Assembly (NCBI GenBank): GCA_963755335.1
Contig: CAVWJW010000008.1
Coordinates: 1,178,001 to 1,242,000 of the forward strand
Origin: UBA10649 sp963755335
Lineage (GTDB): Bacteria > Actinomycetota > Actinomycetes > S36-B12
Reading direction: 5' to 3'
DNA length: 64,000 nucleotides
Shown here: piece after piece, positions 49,113-57,073 of the stretch
Position numbering within the stretch: the stretch's first letter is position 1
How the letters are laid out: the number at the start of each line of letters is the position of its first letter
Position numbers and translations under genes: made by a program
The notes under the pieces: model-generated
The model's input: the letters and a program-made list of their open reading frames with translations, nothing else
Database searches by the model: none
Told to the model about the DNA's origin: nothing

Positions 49113-49762
49113 GACGCCGCGAGCGCGACGAGTCCGGCCGCCAGGACGGGGAGTCCGGGCCTGAGGAGCGGTGTCAGCACCAGGGCCACCGTGGCTCCCG
49201 CCGCGGCGACCGCCCACATCGTGCGATCGACCAGGCGCGGCCACAGCAGGGCGAGGAAGCCTGCGGGAATCGCCGCGTCGAGGCCGAGGGAGGCCGGGTT
49301 GTCGATGAGGGAGGCGCCGAAGGAGCCAGCGAACGTGCCGATGTTCCACAGCACGAAGACCGAGAGCCCGGTCGTCCAGAACGCGTGTCGCGCCGCCGCT
49401 ACCGGCTCCGGGTGGGCAAGTGCCATCGCCGTCGACTCATCGATCGTCAACTGCGCCGCCCCGAGTCGGCGAAGGCCGCGAACCTCGAGGACGGGAGCGA
49501 GGCTCAGGGCATACAGGCCGTTGCGGGCTCCGAGCAGCCACGCGGTCAGGATGGCCGCGATCGCGCCGCCTCCGGCGCCGAGCACGCCGACGAGCGCGAA
49601 CTGGGACGCCCCCGTGAACATCAGCAGCGACAGTGTCTGGGTCTGCCAGACGTTCAGACCGCTGGCGACGGAGATGGCTCCGAAGGAGAGGGCGTACGCG
49701 CCGGTGGCGAGGCCGATCCCCACGGCGTTCGACGTGATGCGCCGCCGGTGGGGCGGCTCCAT
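49088..49762 (-). CDS. azlC: AzlC family branched-chain amino acid exporter subunit
   Basis: A 224-residue membrane protein with about six to seven helices. Family motifs are MFTGASQFALVGVL, GARNGLYALSLAP and TIDESTAMALAHPE. The start is placed at the ATG at 49762 (MEPPHRRR); the GTG at 49777 is also in frame. It is divergent from the sensor kinase gene at 49856 and forms a minus-strand operon with azlD and the PH-domain gene. Confidence 0.85.
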   Translation of the reverse strand: MEPPHRRRITSNAVGIGLATGAYALSFGAISVASGLNVWQTQTLSLLMFTGASQFALVGVLGAGGGAIAAILTAWLLGARNGLYALSLAPVLEVRGLRRLGAAQLTIDESTAMALAHPEPVAAARHAFWTTGLSVFVLWNIGTFAGSFGASLIDNPASLGLDAAIPAGFLALLWPRLVDRTMWAVAAAGATVALVLTPLLRPGLPVLAAGLVALAASWLIGRRA

Positions 49763-49855
49763 GTCGAGGATGGGCACGAAGGGACCGTACCCGGCCGGGT
49801 GCGGGAGTCTGCGGCCTGACCCACGCGCGACGGGGCACTGTGCGAGGCTTCCCGG

Positions 49856-52180
49856 ATGGATCGGGGCCAGGCGCTGTCGCACGCGGCCCTGGTGGACACG
49901 GAACCGTCGGACCCCGAGCCGTCGACCGCCGCGGCCGAACGACCCACCGACCCCTCCACGTACGACGCGGTCGATCGTGGACTCGTCACCCTCGCGCTCG
50001 TCTGGCAATTCCTGTGGATCGTCGGCGACGCTCGGGTGTGGCCGACCAACGTGGGTGGAGGGCTTGCCCCGCTCCTCATGTGGGGCAGCGCGCTCGCATG
50101 GCTGGCGCTCGCGGCATCGCACGTACTCGGATCGCCCCGGTGGCAATGGCCGCTGAGGATCCTCAACGTGGCGGCGCTGCTCGCGGTCTCGGTAGCCGTG
50201 CTGATCAACGCCGCCCAGCAGGCTGATCCTGACTGGGGTGCCGCAACCTCGCTCGCCGTCCTGCCCGGGGCGATGGCCGGACTCCTGTTCCCCTACGGCG
50301 GCGCGTTGGCGTGGCTGCTGACCAGCGTCACGATCGAGGTGTCCATCCTGTTCGGATTCTTCGATCCCTCGGTCGCCAGTGCAGCCGAGCAGCAGGACCT
50401 CCTCTATCCGGCCTACGCACTTGCCCTGGGCTTCGTCACGCTCTCGGCGCGCAGGGCCCTCGTGCGCGATGCCCGAGCGGTTGACGACGCGGCGACTGAG
50501 CTGATCGCGGCGGAGCAGGAGCGCCTGGTGGCCGAGGGCGTCGAATCCGCGGTGCACCGTGAGGAGCGCCTGCTGCATGCCACGGTTCTGAACACCCTGA
50601 CGGCGATCGTCCGCGGTGGACTCGCCACGCCGGAGCTGCAGCAGCGCCTCCGAGAGCGTTGTCGCGAGGCGGCCGACGTGATGCGGCGGTTGCGCTATCG
50701 CGTCGAGCCGCCACCCGCGTCGCACACCGACGGCCGATGGCTGGATCGGGATCTGAGCGATGCCATCATCGACCTGTACACGACGGGTACGTCCGTCCAC
50801 GCCGACTGCGCCTCGTTGCGCGAGGTCCCGGCACCGGTCTACGACGCGATCCTGACGGCAGCGCGCGAGGCGCTGGCCAATGTCGACCGGCATGCCGACG
50901 CCCGCACCGTCTGGCTCGAGGCGCGCCTGACGGCAGTGCGCGGTGGCCAGCACGCTCGGGTTGTCGTGCGCGACGACGGACGCGGCTTCGATCCGGAGGA
51001 CTCGCGCGAGCGCTTCGGGGTGCTCTCGGCGATGGAGCAGTCGCTCGCCGAGGTGGGCGGAACCTCGAGCGTTCAGTCCAGCCCCGGCGGCGGGACGACC
51101 GTCCTGATCGAGTGGGATGCTCCCCGGTCGGCCCGCGAGGACCCGCCGTTCCGGCCGGCGGCCCGTGCGTTCACCATGCCCATCCTCATCGCCATGGGGT
51201 TGTTCAACGCGCTGGTGATCGTGCTCACCCGCGACGAGATCCAGGAGCCGATCGCGGCCCTCGCCGCGTTCGGGATCTTCGTCGCTCTGGGGCTGCTGAT
51301 CGCCCGGGCGTCGCTGGCCGGGGAGATTCCCTGGTGGGTCGTTGTCGTAGTTGCCGTTGCCAGCCCGTTGATCTACCAGTTGCAGGCCCAGTCGGTGGTG
51401 GTCGACCACGGGACCTGGACGGACTGGGCCTCCGGGGCGATCATCGCCCTGTTCGTGGTGGCCGCCGGTGCAGGACCCACGTGGTCGTGGCTGGTGCTGG
51501 TGGCGATGTGGCTGCTCATCCAGGGCGACGTGATCCACGAGCTCCTGGCACCAGGAACGGCCTTGATCATCGCGTCGGCCCTCTTCGGCCGCAGCACGCG
51601 CCGCAACGCCGCTGCCGTGGCCGCCGCACGAAGCCAGGTGGCCATCGAGCAGGCTGCGGTGGCGGTCTCCGACGCCAGTGTCCGTCGGATGTCCATGCGC
51701 TACGGCGCCCTGCGCGAGTCCGACGTGACGGGTCTGCTGGAGGGCATCGCCGACGGCCGAATCGACCCCGACGATGACGTAACGCGATTCCACGCGGCCC
51801 TCGAGGAGCGGTTCATCCGCACGGTCATCAAGGTGGATCCGGCTCAGGACGCGGTGCACGCTGCTGCGACCTCCCTCGCAGTACGCGCCCGACGCCGGGG
51901 CATCTTCCTCGACGTCGACATCCCTGAGGTGGCGCCGCCGTGGGCGCGGACCACCGCGCTGGGACGGCAGTCGCTGCGACTTGCCATCGACGCGTCGGAG
52001 CCCGGTGGTGTGGCCCGGCTGTCCGCTCGGGACGAGAGCGGAATCTTCGCGATCCGCCTGATCACTCCCATTTCACCCGACCGGCGGGCCGACATGCTCG
52101 GCCTCCCGCTGCCCGGTGCCCTGCTGGATCCGGTTGAACCTGACATGCTGTGGGAGCTGCGCATAGCGAACGGGGGATAG
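49856..52180 (+). CDS. Sensor histidine kinase-like protein with a duplicated, partly degenerate architecture
   Basis: Membrane protein of 774 residues paired with a LuxR-type regulator. First half: a membrane block at about 40-200, a HisKA_3-like helix with ERLLHATVLNTL (His241), an ATPase N-box AAREALANVDRHA (335-347), G1 DDGRGFDPE (373-381) and GGGT (411-414). Second half: another membrane block (about 438-580), a helical segment (590-660) where no equivalent phospho-accepting His is seen, and a C-terminal domain (665-770) without N or G boxes. I read this as a tandem duplication of membrane plus kinase modules in which the second has decayed or become regulatory. It ends just before the response regulator gene. 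The signal is unknown. Confidence 0.78.
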   Translation: MDRGQALSHAALVDTEPSDPEPSTAAAERPTDPSTYDAVDRGLVTLALVWQFLWIVGDARVWPTNVGGGLAPLLMWGSALAWLALAASHVLGSPRWQWPLRILNVAALLAVSVAVLINAAQQADPDWGAATSLAVLPGAMAGLLFPYGGALAWLLTSVTIEVSILFGFFDPSVASAAEQQDLLYPAYALALGFVTLSARRALVRDARAVDDAATELIAAEQERLVAEGVESAVHREERLLHATVLNTLTAIVRGGLATPELQQRLRERCREAADVMRRLRYRVEPPPASHTDGRWLDRDLSDAIIDLYTTGTSVHADCASLREVPAPVYDAILTAAREALANVDRHADARTVWLEARLTAVRGGQHARVVVRDDGRGFDPEDSRERFGVLSAMEQSLAEVGGTSSVQSSPGGGTTVLIEWDAPRSAREDPPFRPAARAFTMPILIAMGLFNALVIVLTRDEIQEPIAALAAFGIFVALGLLIARASLAGEIPWWVVVVVAVASPLIYQLQAQSVVVDHGTWTDWASGAIIALFVVAAGAGPTWSWLVLVAMWLLIQGDVIHELLAPGTALIIASALFGRSTRRNAAAVAAARSQVAIEQAAVAVSDASVRRMSMRYGALRESDVTGLLEGIADGRIDPDDDVTRFHAALEERFIRTVIKVDPAQDAVHAAATSLAVRARRRGIFLDVDIPEVAPPWARTTALGRQSLRLAIDASEPGGVARLSARDESGIFAIRLITPISPDRRADMLGLPLPGALLDPVEPDMLWELRIANGG

Positions 52181-52182
52181 GG

Positions 52183-52863
52183 ATGGCCGGTATCGGCACA
52201 TCTGATGCGGAGGCTGGGGTCGCGCCCATGCGACTGGCCCTCATCGACGATCACGAATTGGTGCGGGAGGGCCTGGTCGCCCTTCTCGAGAGCCATTCCG
52301 CGGACGACGTGCGCATCGTGTACTCGGGCGCCTCGGTGTCCGACGCCGTCGCGGCGGGCCCCACGGTCGCCCTCCTCGACGTGGACCTCGGGCCGGGGAC
52401 CCCGCCCGTGGCCGACGGCACCGGCGAACTGACCGCCCAGGGCGTGTCCGTCCTGCTGATCAGCGCCTTCGACGACGCAGCTGCCGTGCGCAGCGGGCTG
52501 AAGGCCGGCGCGCTCGGGTTCGTCGCCAAGCGGGTGTCGTACGACACGCTGATCGAGGCATTGCGCACGGCGGCGCGCGGCGAGCTGTTCTTGTCGGTCG
52601 ACCTGGCGGCGATCCTCGCGACGGCTGCGGACCGACCCGGCCTCAGCCCCCGCGAACTGGATGCCCTGCGGCTGTACGCCTCCGGGCTGAAACTGTCCGC
52701 GGTCGCGCACCGCATGGGCATCTCTCCGCATACGGCCAAGGAGTACCTCGATCGCGTTCGCGCCAAGTACGCGCAGGTCGGCCGGCCCGCCCGCACCCGA
52801 ACGGAGCTGTACGCGGCCGCATCCCGAGACGGGCTGCTCGAGGGAGACCCCCTCGGCCCGTAG
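52183..52863 (+). CDS. NarL/LuxR family response regulator
   Basis: A 226-residue two-component regulator. The receiver domain has acidic pocket Asp22-Asp23 (LIDDHE), phospho-acceptor Asp66 (ALLDVDLG) and switch Lys in FVAKRVS. The C-terminal LuxR HTH reads LSPRELDALRLYASGLKLSAVAHRMGISPHTAKEYLDRVRAKY. The ATG at 52183 has GGGGGA upstream, overlapping the kinase stop region. It is the output partner of the preceding kinase; the targets are unknown. Confidence 0.9.
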   Translation: MAGIGTSDAEAGVAPMRLALIDDHELVREGLVALLESHSADDVRIVYSGASVSDAVAAGPTVALLDVDLGPGTPPVADGTGELTAQGVSVLLISAFDDAAAVRSGLKAGALGFVAKRVSYDTLIEALRTAARGELFLSVDLAAILATAADRPGLSPRELDALRLYASGLKLSAVAHRMGISPHTAKEYLDRVRAKYAQVGRPARTRTELYAAASRDGLLEGDPLGP

Positions 52864-52866
52864 CCG

Positions 52867-52884
52867 GTCCCCCTCCTTGGGGAC
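52867..52884 (+). terminator. Short hairpin after the response regulator
   Basis: GTCCCC (52867-52872) pairs with GGGGAC (52879-52884) over a six-base loop, four bases after the regulator stop. There is no T-run. The rest of the gap to 52989 holds only a 9-bp direct repeat GGACTCGCC (52895, 52945). Confidence 0.5.
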
Positions 52885-52989
52885 ACCGTTCCGTGGACTC
52901 GCCTCGCTCGCTTCGACAAGGTGGGGGAGTCCGGCGAGAGCGGGGGACTCGCCGGGCATTTTCTTTATGGATCGTGCCAGGAACCCCCG

Positions 52990-53533
52990 TCAGCGAAGGT
53001 CAGCGACCAGTCGGACCTGACGCACGACCATCTCGTCGCCCTCAGGGGACAGGCCGACCAGGACGTCGCGGAAGGCCGAATCCGGGCCCCAGCCGGCGCT
53101 GTTCAGGAATGCCCGGCGGGGGGAGTCGTCCAGCGTGCACCAGATGACGGCGGACTCCATCCCGCCGGCGCGCAGGTGGTCGACCGCCGCCGCCATCAGT
53201 CGCGAGCCGTGTCCGTGGCGGACGATGCTCGGGATCGACCTCGAGGGCGAGCACCTCGGCCGTTGTCGGGTCGGCGTCGGGGTCCTGGTTCGGACCGATC
53301 GCGGCATACCCCACCACCCGGTCGTCGTCGACGGCCACGAGGAGCCGCTGGGTGGGCAGGGGCGGGTTGAGGATGCTGCTCGCCCAGTCCATCGCGAGGT
53401 CGCGGGGGTCGAGCGCGGCGAGGACCTCGGCGGGCAGCAGGTCGGCCATGCTGGCGCGCCAGGACCGCACATTGACGGCCGCGATGTCGTCGACATCGGA
53501 CGTGCGCGCAAGCCGGACACCGGAGGAGGCCAT
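52990..53533 (-). CDS. GNAT family acetyltransferase, frameshifted
   Basis: Acetyltransferase of about 180 residues after repair. N-terminal RLARTSDVDDIAAVNVRSWRASMADLLP and core VVGYAAIGPNQDPDADPTTAEVLALEVDPEHR lead into the acetyl-CoA loop RRHGHGSRLMAAAVDHLRAGG. That loop is in another frame because of one extra base at 53220-53221. The total length (544 bases) is one more than a multiple of three, as expected. Substrate unknown. It is divergent from thyX across about 50 bases. Confidence 0.78.
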
Positions 53534-53571
53534 GCCCGGCATTGTTCCCGAGTCCGGACGTCCGCCGTCGA

Positions 53572-53577
53572 TAGGGT
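53572..53577 (+). promoter_or_regulatory. -10 element TAGGGT of a leaderless thyX promoter
   Basis: TAGGGT, seven bases, then the GTG at 53585. It favours 53585 over the in-frame GTG at 53576, which overlaps the box itself. Confidence 0.5.
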
Positions 53578-53584
53578 GACGTCC

Positions 53585-54310
53585 GTGACGACGGACGAGC
53601 AGGTGACCTTCCGCAGCGACGTGACCGTGGAACTCGTGCGCAGCAGCGCGTCGGACGCCGACGTGATCTTCGCCGCCCGCGTGTCCACCGCGGGCGAGCA
53701 GTCCCTCGAGGACGTCGACGCCGACCCAGAGCGGTCGTCGGGCCTCATCAACTACCTGATGCGCGACCGGCACGGCAGCCCGTTCGAGCACAACTCGATG
53801 ACCTTCTTCGTGCGCGCCCCGATCTTCGTCTGGCGTGAGCACATGCGGCACCGCATCGCCAGCTACAACGAGGAGTCCGGACGCTACCGCCAGCTGGAGC
53901 CCGTCTTCTACGTGCCCGCGCACGACCGTCCCGTCGTGCAGGTGGGCAAGACCGGGGCGTACGAGTTCCTGCCCGGTTCCGACGAGCAGTACGCGCTGAT
54001 CGACCACGACATGCACGAGGCCTGCACCGCGTCCTACTCGGCGTACCTGCGCATGCTCGACGCGGGCATCGCTCGCGAGGTGGCCCGGATGGTGCTGCCC
54101 GTGTCCATCTACTCCAGCGCCTATGTCACCGTGAACGCCCGGTCGCTGATGAACTTCCTGTCGCTTCGCCGCAAGGTCGAGGGCTCGCACTTCCCGTCCT
54201 ACCCCCAGCGCGAGATCGAGATGGTGGCGGAGAAGTACGAGGAGGTGTGGTCCGCGCTCATGCCGATCACGCACGCCGCCTTCGTCAAGAACGGCCGCGT
54301 CGCGCCGTAG
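53585..54310 (+). CDS. thyX: FAD-dependent thymidylate synthase
   Basis: Flavin-dependent synthesis of dTMP from dUMP; 241 residues. The ThyX signature RHRxxSxNExSxRY is intact as RHRIASYNEESGRY. Other family segments are SPFEHNSMTFFVRAPIFVWREHMR and REVARMVLPVSIYS. The start is the GTG at 53585 on leaderless-promoter grounds. It is next to dapA, a common neighbour in actinomycetes. Confidence 0.95.
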   Translation: MTTDEQVTFRSDVTVELVRSSASDADVIFAARVSTAGEQSLEDVDADPERSSGLINYLMRDRHGSPFEHNSMTFFVRAPIFVWREHMRHRIASYNEESGRYRQLEPVFYVPAHDRPVVQVGKTGAYEFLPGSDEQYALIDHDMHEACTASYSAYLRMLDAGIAREVARMVLPVSIYSSAYVTVNARSLMNFLSLRRKVEGSHFPSYPQREIEMVAEKYEEVWSALMPITHAAFVKNGRVAP

Positions 54311-54355
54311 GGCAGTCCGCCGCGCGCCACGATTTCGGCCCTCCACGGGTACCGA

Positions 54356-54361
54356 TAGCCT
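54356..54361 (+). promoter_or_regulatory. -10 element TAGCCT of a leaderless dapA promoter
   Basis: TAGCCT, six bases, then the ATG at 54368. Confidence 0.5.
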
Positions 54362-54367
54362 TGACCC

Positions 54368-55280
54368 ATGCCCGGTCCCACCACTGACAAGAGCCCCTTC
54401 GGCGTGATGCTGACGGCGATGGTGACGCCCTTCGCCGAGGACGGATCACTCGACGTCGACGGAGTAGGGCGGCTGGCGTCGCACCTGGTCGACGAGCTCG
54501 GCCACGACGGCCTTGTCGTCAACGGCACGACAGGCGAGTCGGCGACGAAGACCGACGAGGAGGACATCGCCACCCTCAAGGCCGTCCTCGCCGCGGTCGG
54601 GGATCGCGCCACGGTGATCGCGGGCGTGGGCACCAACGACACGGCGCACTCGGTCCAGGCGGCCAGGGCCGCGGCACGTACGGGCGCGCACGGCGTCATG
54701 GCCGTGACGCCGTACTACAACCGGCCCCCGCAGGAGGGGCTGGTCCGCCACTTCCTGGCGATCGCCGATGCCACCGACCTGCCGATGATCACGTATGACA
54801 TTCCCAAGCGCACCGGTACGGCGATCGAGCTCGAGACGTTGATCCGCATCGCGGAGCATCCTCGCGTCGTGGCGAACAAGGACGCCAAGGGCGACATGGA
54901 GTTCACGCAGTGGGGCATCGCCACCACCGGCCTGGCCTGGTACTGCGGCGACGACATCCTGAACCTGCCCATGCTGGCCGTGGGGGGCGCCGGGATGATC
55001 TCGGTCGTCGGGCACCTGGTCGGTGATCGACTCAAGGCGATGGCTGAGGCGCTGTGGGCCGGCCGTGCGACCGAGGCCGCCGAGATCCAAGCGTCCCTGC
55101 TGCCCGTCTACACCGGATGCTTCCGCACGCAGGGAGTCATCCTCACCAAGGCGGCGCTGCAGATGCAGGGCCTGCCCTCCGGGCCGGTCCGCCTGCCACT
55201 GGTCGACGCCACGCGAGGCGCAGCGCGACATGCTCCGCGCCGACCTCGCCCTCGGCGGAGTGCGCGGCTTCAGCGCATGA
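54368..55280 (+). CDS. dapA: 4-hydroxy-tetrahydrodipicolinate synthase, frameshifted near the C terminus
   Basis: Condenses pyruvate and aspartate semialdehyde in lysine/DAP synthesis; about 303 residues after repair. NGTTGESAT, VTPYYNRPPQEG, YDIPKRTG and the Schiff-base region VVANKDAKGD are present. One extra base near 55210-55216 breaks the last 22 codons; deleting it restores EAQRDMLRADLALGGVRGFSA and a TGA at 55278-55280. That TGA overlaps the rnj ATG (ATGA), supporting both the repair and operon structure. An essential gene is unlikely to be truly broken. Confidence 0.93.
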
Positions 55281-56957
55281 GCCACTCCAACCTGCCGGCT
55301 CCGGCAGCGCTTGCCGGCCGGCGGCCTGCGGATCTTCGCCCTTGGCGGACTCGGCGAGATCGGTCGCAACATGACCGTGTTCGAGATCGACGGGCGTCTG
55401 CTCATCGTCGACTGCGGGGTGCTCTTCCCCGAGGAGACCCAGCCGGGAGTCGACCTCATCCTTCCCGACTTCGGCCCGATCCTCGATCGCCTCGACGACA
55501 TCGAGGCGGTGGTGCTCACGCACGGTCACGAGGATCACATCGGGGCTCTGCCCTACCTGCTGCGCAAGCGTGAGGACATCGACATCCTCGGCTCGCGGCT
55601 GACGCTCGCCCTCCTCGAGGCGAAGCTCCGTGAGCACCGGCTCAAGCCGACGCTCATCGCCGTCGAGGACGGCCACCGCGAGAAGCGCGGTCCCTTCGAC
55701 GTGGAGTTCCTCGCGGTCAACCACTCGATCCCCGACGCGATGGCCGTGGCCATTCGCACGGCGGCCGGAACCGTGCTGCACACCGGCGACTTCAAGATGG
55801 ATCAGGTGCCGCTCGACGGTCGCATCACGGACCTGAACGGATTCGCTCGCCTCGGTGACGAGGGGGTCGACATCCTGCTGGTCGACAGCACGAACGCCGA
55901 GGTCCCGGGCTTCGTCACGAGCGAGAAGGACATCGTCCCCGTCCTCGACGCCGTCTTCCTGCGAGCGGAGGGGCGGATCATCGTGGCCTCGTTCGCCTCG
56001 CACGTGCACCGCATCCAGCAGATCATCGACATGGCGGCCCTGCACGATCGCAAGATCGCCTTCGTCGGCAGGTCGATGGTGCGCAACATGACGATCGCAC
56101 GCGACCTCGGGTACCTGACCATCCCCGGCGGCATGCTGGTCGCCTCTGACGACCTGGCCACGCTGCCCGACGACGAGGCGGTCCTCATCTGCACGGGCTC
56201 GCAGGGCGAGCCGATGGCCGTCCTGTCGCGCATCGCCAATCGGGACCATCCGATCAGCGTCGGCCCGAGCGACACCGTCGTGCTGGCCTCCTCGCTCATC
56301 CCCGGCAACGAGAACTCGGTCTTCCGCGTCATCAACGGCCTCGCCCGACTGGGCGCGCACATCGTGCACAAGGGCAACGCGCTGGTGCACGTGTCGGGCC
56401 ACGCTGCCGCCGGCGAGCTGCGCTACGTCTACAACATCGTCAAGCCGACCTACGTGATGCCGGTGCACGGTGAGTGGCGGCACATGCGCGCCAACGCCGA
56501 GATCGCCGCGAGCGTCGGGATCAAGCCCGCGAACGTGATCCTGGCCGAGGACGGCAACACCGTCGATCTCGTCGAGGGGAAGGCGTCCATCTCCGGGTAC
56601 CTGCCGGTGGGCTTCGTCTACGTCGACGGCATCGGGGTGGGCGACGTGACCGAGTCCTCGCTCAAGGACCGTCGGGTCCTGGGCGAGGAGGGCTTCATCT
56701 CGATCTTCGTCGCCGTGGACATCGTCGATGCCAAGGTCGTGGCCGGGCCGGAGATCCACGTGCGCGGCTTCGGCGCCGAGGACGAACTGATGGCCCCGCT
56801 CCTCGAGCAGGTGACCCGCACGATCGAGGCGGCCCTGTCCGACGGTCTCGACGACACCTTCGAGCTGCAGCAGCGGATCCGGCGAGCCGTCGGCAAGTGG
56901 ATCAACACCACGCACCGGCGTCGGCCGATGATCATCCCGGTCGTGATCGAGGTCTGA
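55277..56957 (+). CDS. rnj: Ribonuclease J, frameshifted near the N terminus
   Basis: Metallo-beta-lactamase/beta-CASP ribonuclease of about 559 residues with endo- and 5'-exonuclease activity. The metal motif HGHEDHIGALPYL and the C-terminal SGHAAAGELRYVYNIVKPTYVMPVHGEWRHM are intact. The natural start is the ATG at 55277 (MSHSNLPAPAA); one extra base at about 55310 shifts the frame before LPAGGLRIFALGGLGEIGRN. Without repair, only a TTG at 55311 would give the protein. It overlaps dapA by four bases, the usual dapA-rnj pairing. Confidence 0.94.
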
Positions 56958-56977
56958 TCGCCCGACGCGCGACGGGC

Positions 56978-57018
56978 GACACGTGACGGCTGACACGTGA
57001 CGGCCGACACGTGAAGGA
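56978..57018 (+). repeat. Three direct repeats (period 14) each with a CACGTG palindrome
   Basis: GACACGTGACGGC occurs at 56978-56990 and 56992-57004, and a variant GACACGTGAAGGA at 57006-57018. A fourth, degenerate ACGTGACGCG follows at about 57020. Each unit carries CACGTG (56980, 56994, 57008). The array lies 45-85 bases upstream of the ftsK -10 box, a position suited to a regulator binding cooperatively on one face of DNA. Confidence 0.7.
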
Positions 57019-57061
57019 AACGTGACGCGTGTGACTGCCGAGACGCATGGGGTCTGACCGC

Positions 57062-57067
57062 TACGCT
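57062..57067 (+). promoter_or_regulatory. -10 element TACGCT of a leaderless ftsK promoter
   Basis: TACGCT, six bases, then the ATG at 57074. This supports 57074 over the in-frame ATG at 57047. Confidence 0.5.
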
Positions 57068-57073
57068 CGACCC

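Noticed and set aside
49763..49855. Shared operator between azlC and the sensor kinase gene
   Set aside because: The 90-base divergent gap is GC-rich with no clear inverted repeat beyond a short CCCGGCCGGG.
52895..52953. Direct repeat GGACTCGCC (52895 and 52945)
   Set aside because: Short, GC-rich, two copies only, without symmetry or a promoter relation; chance is likely.
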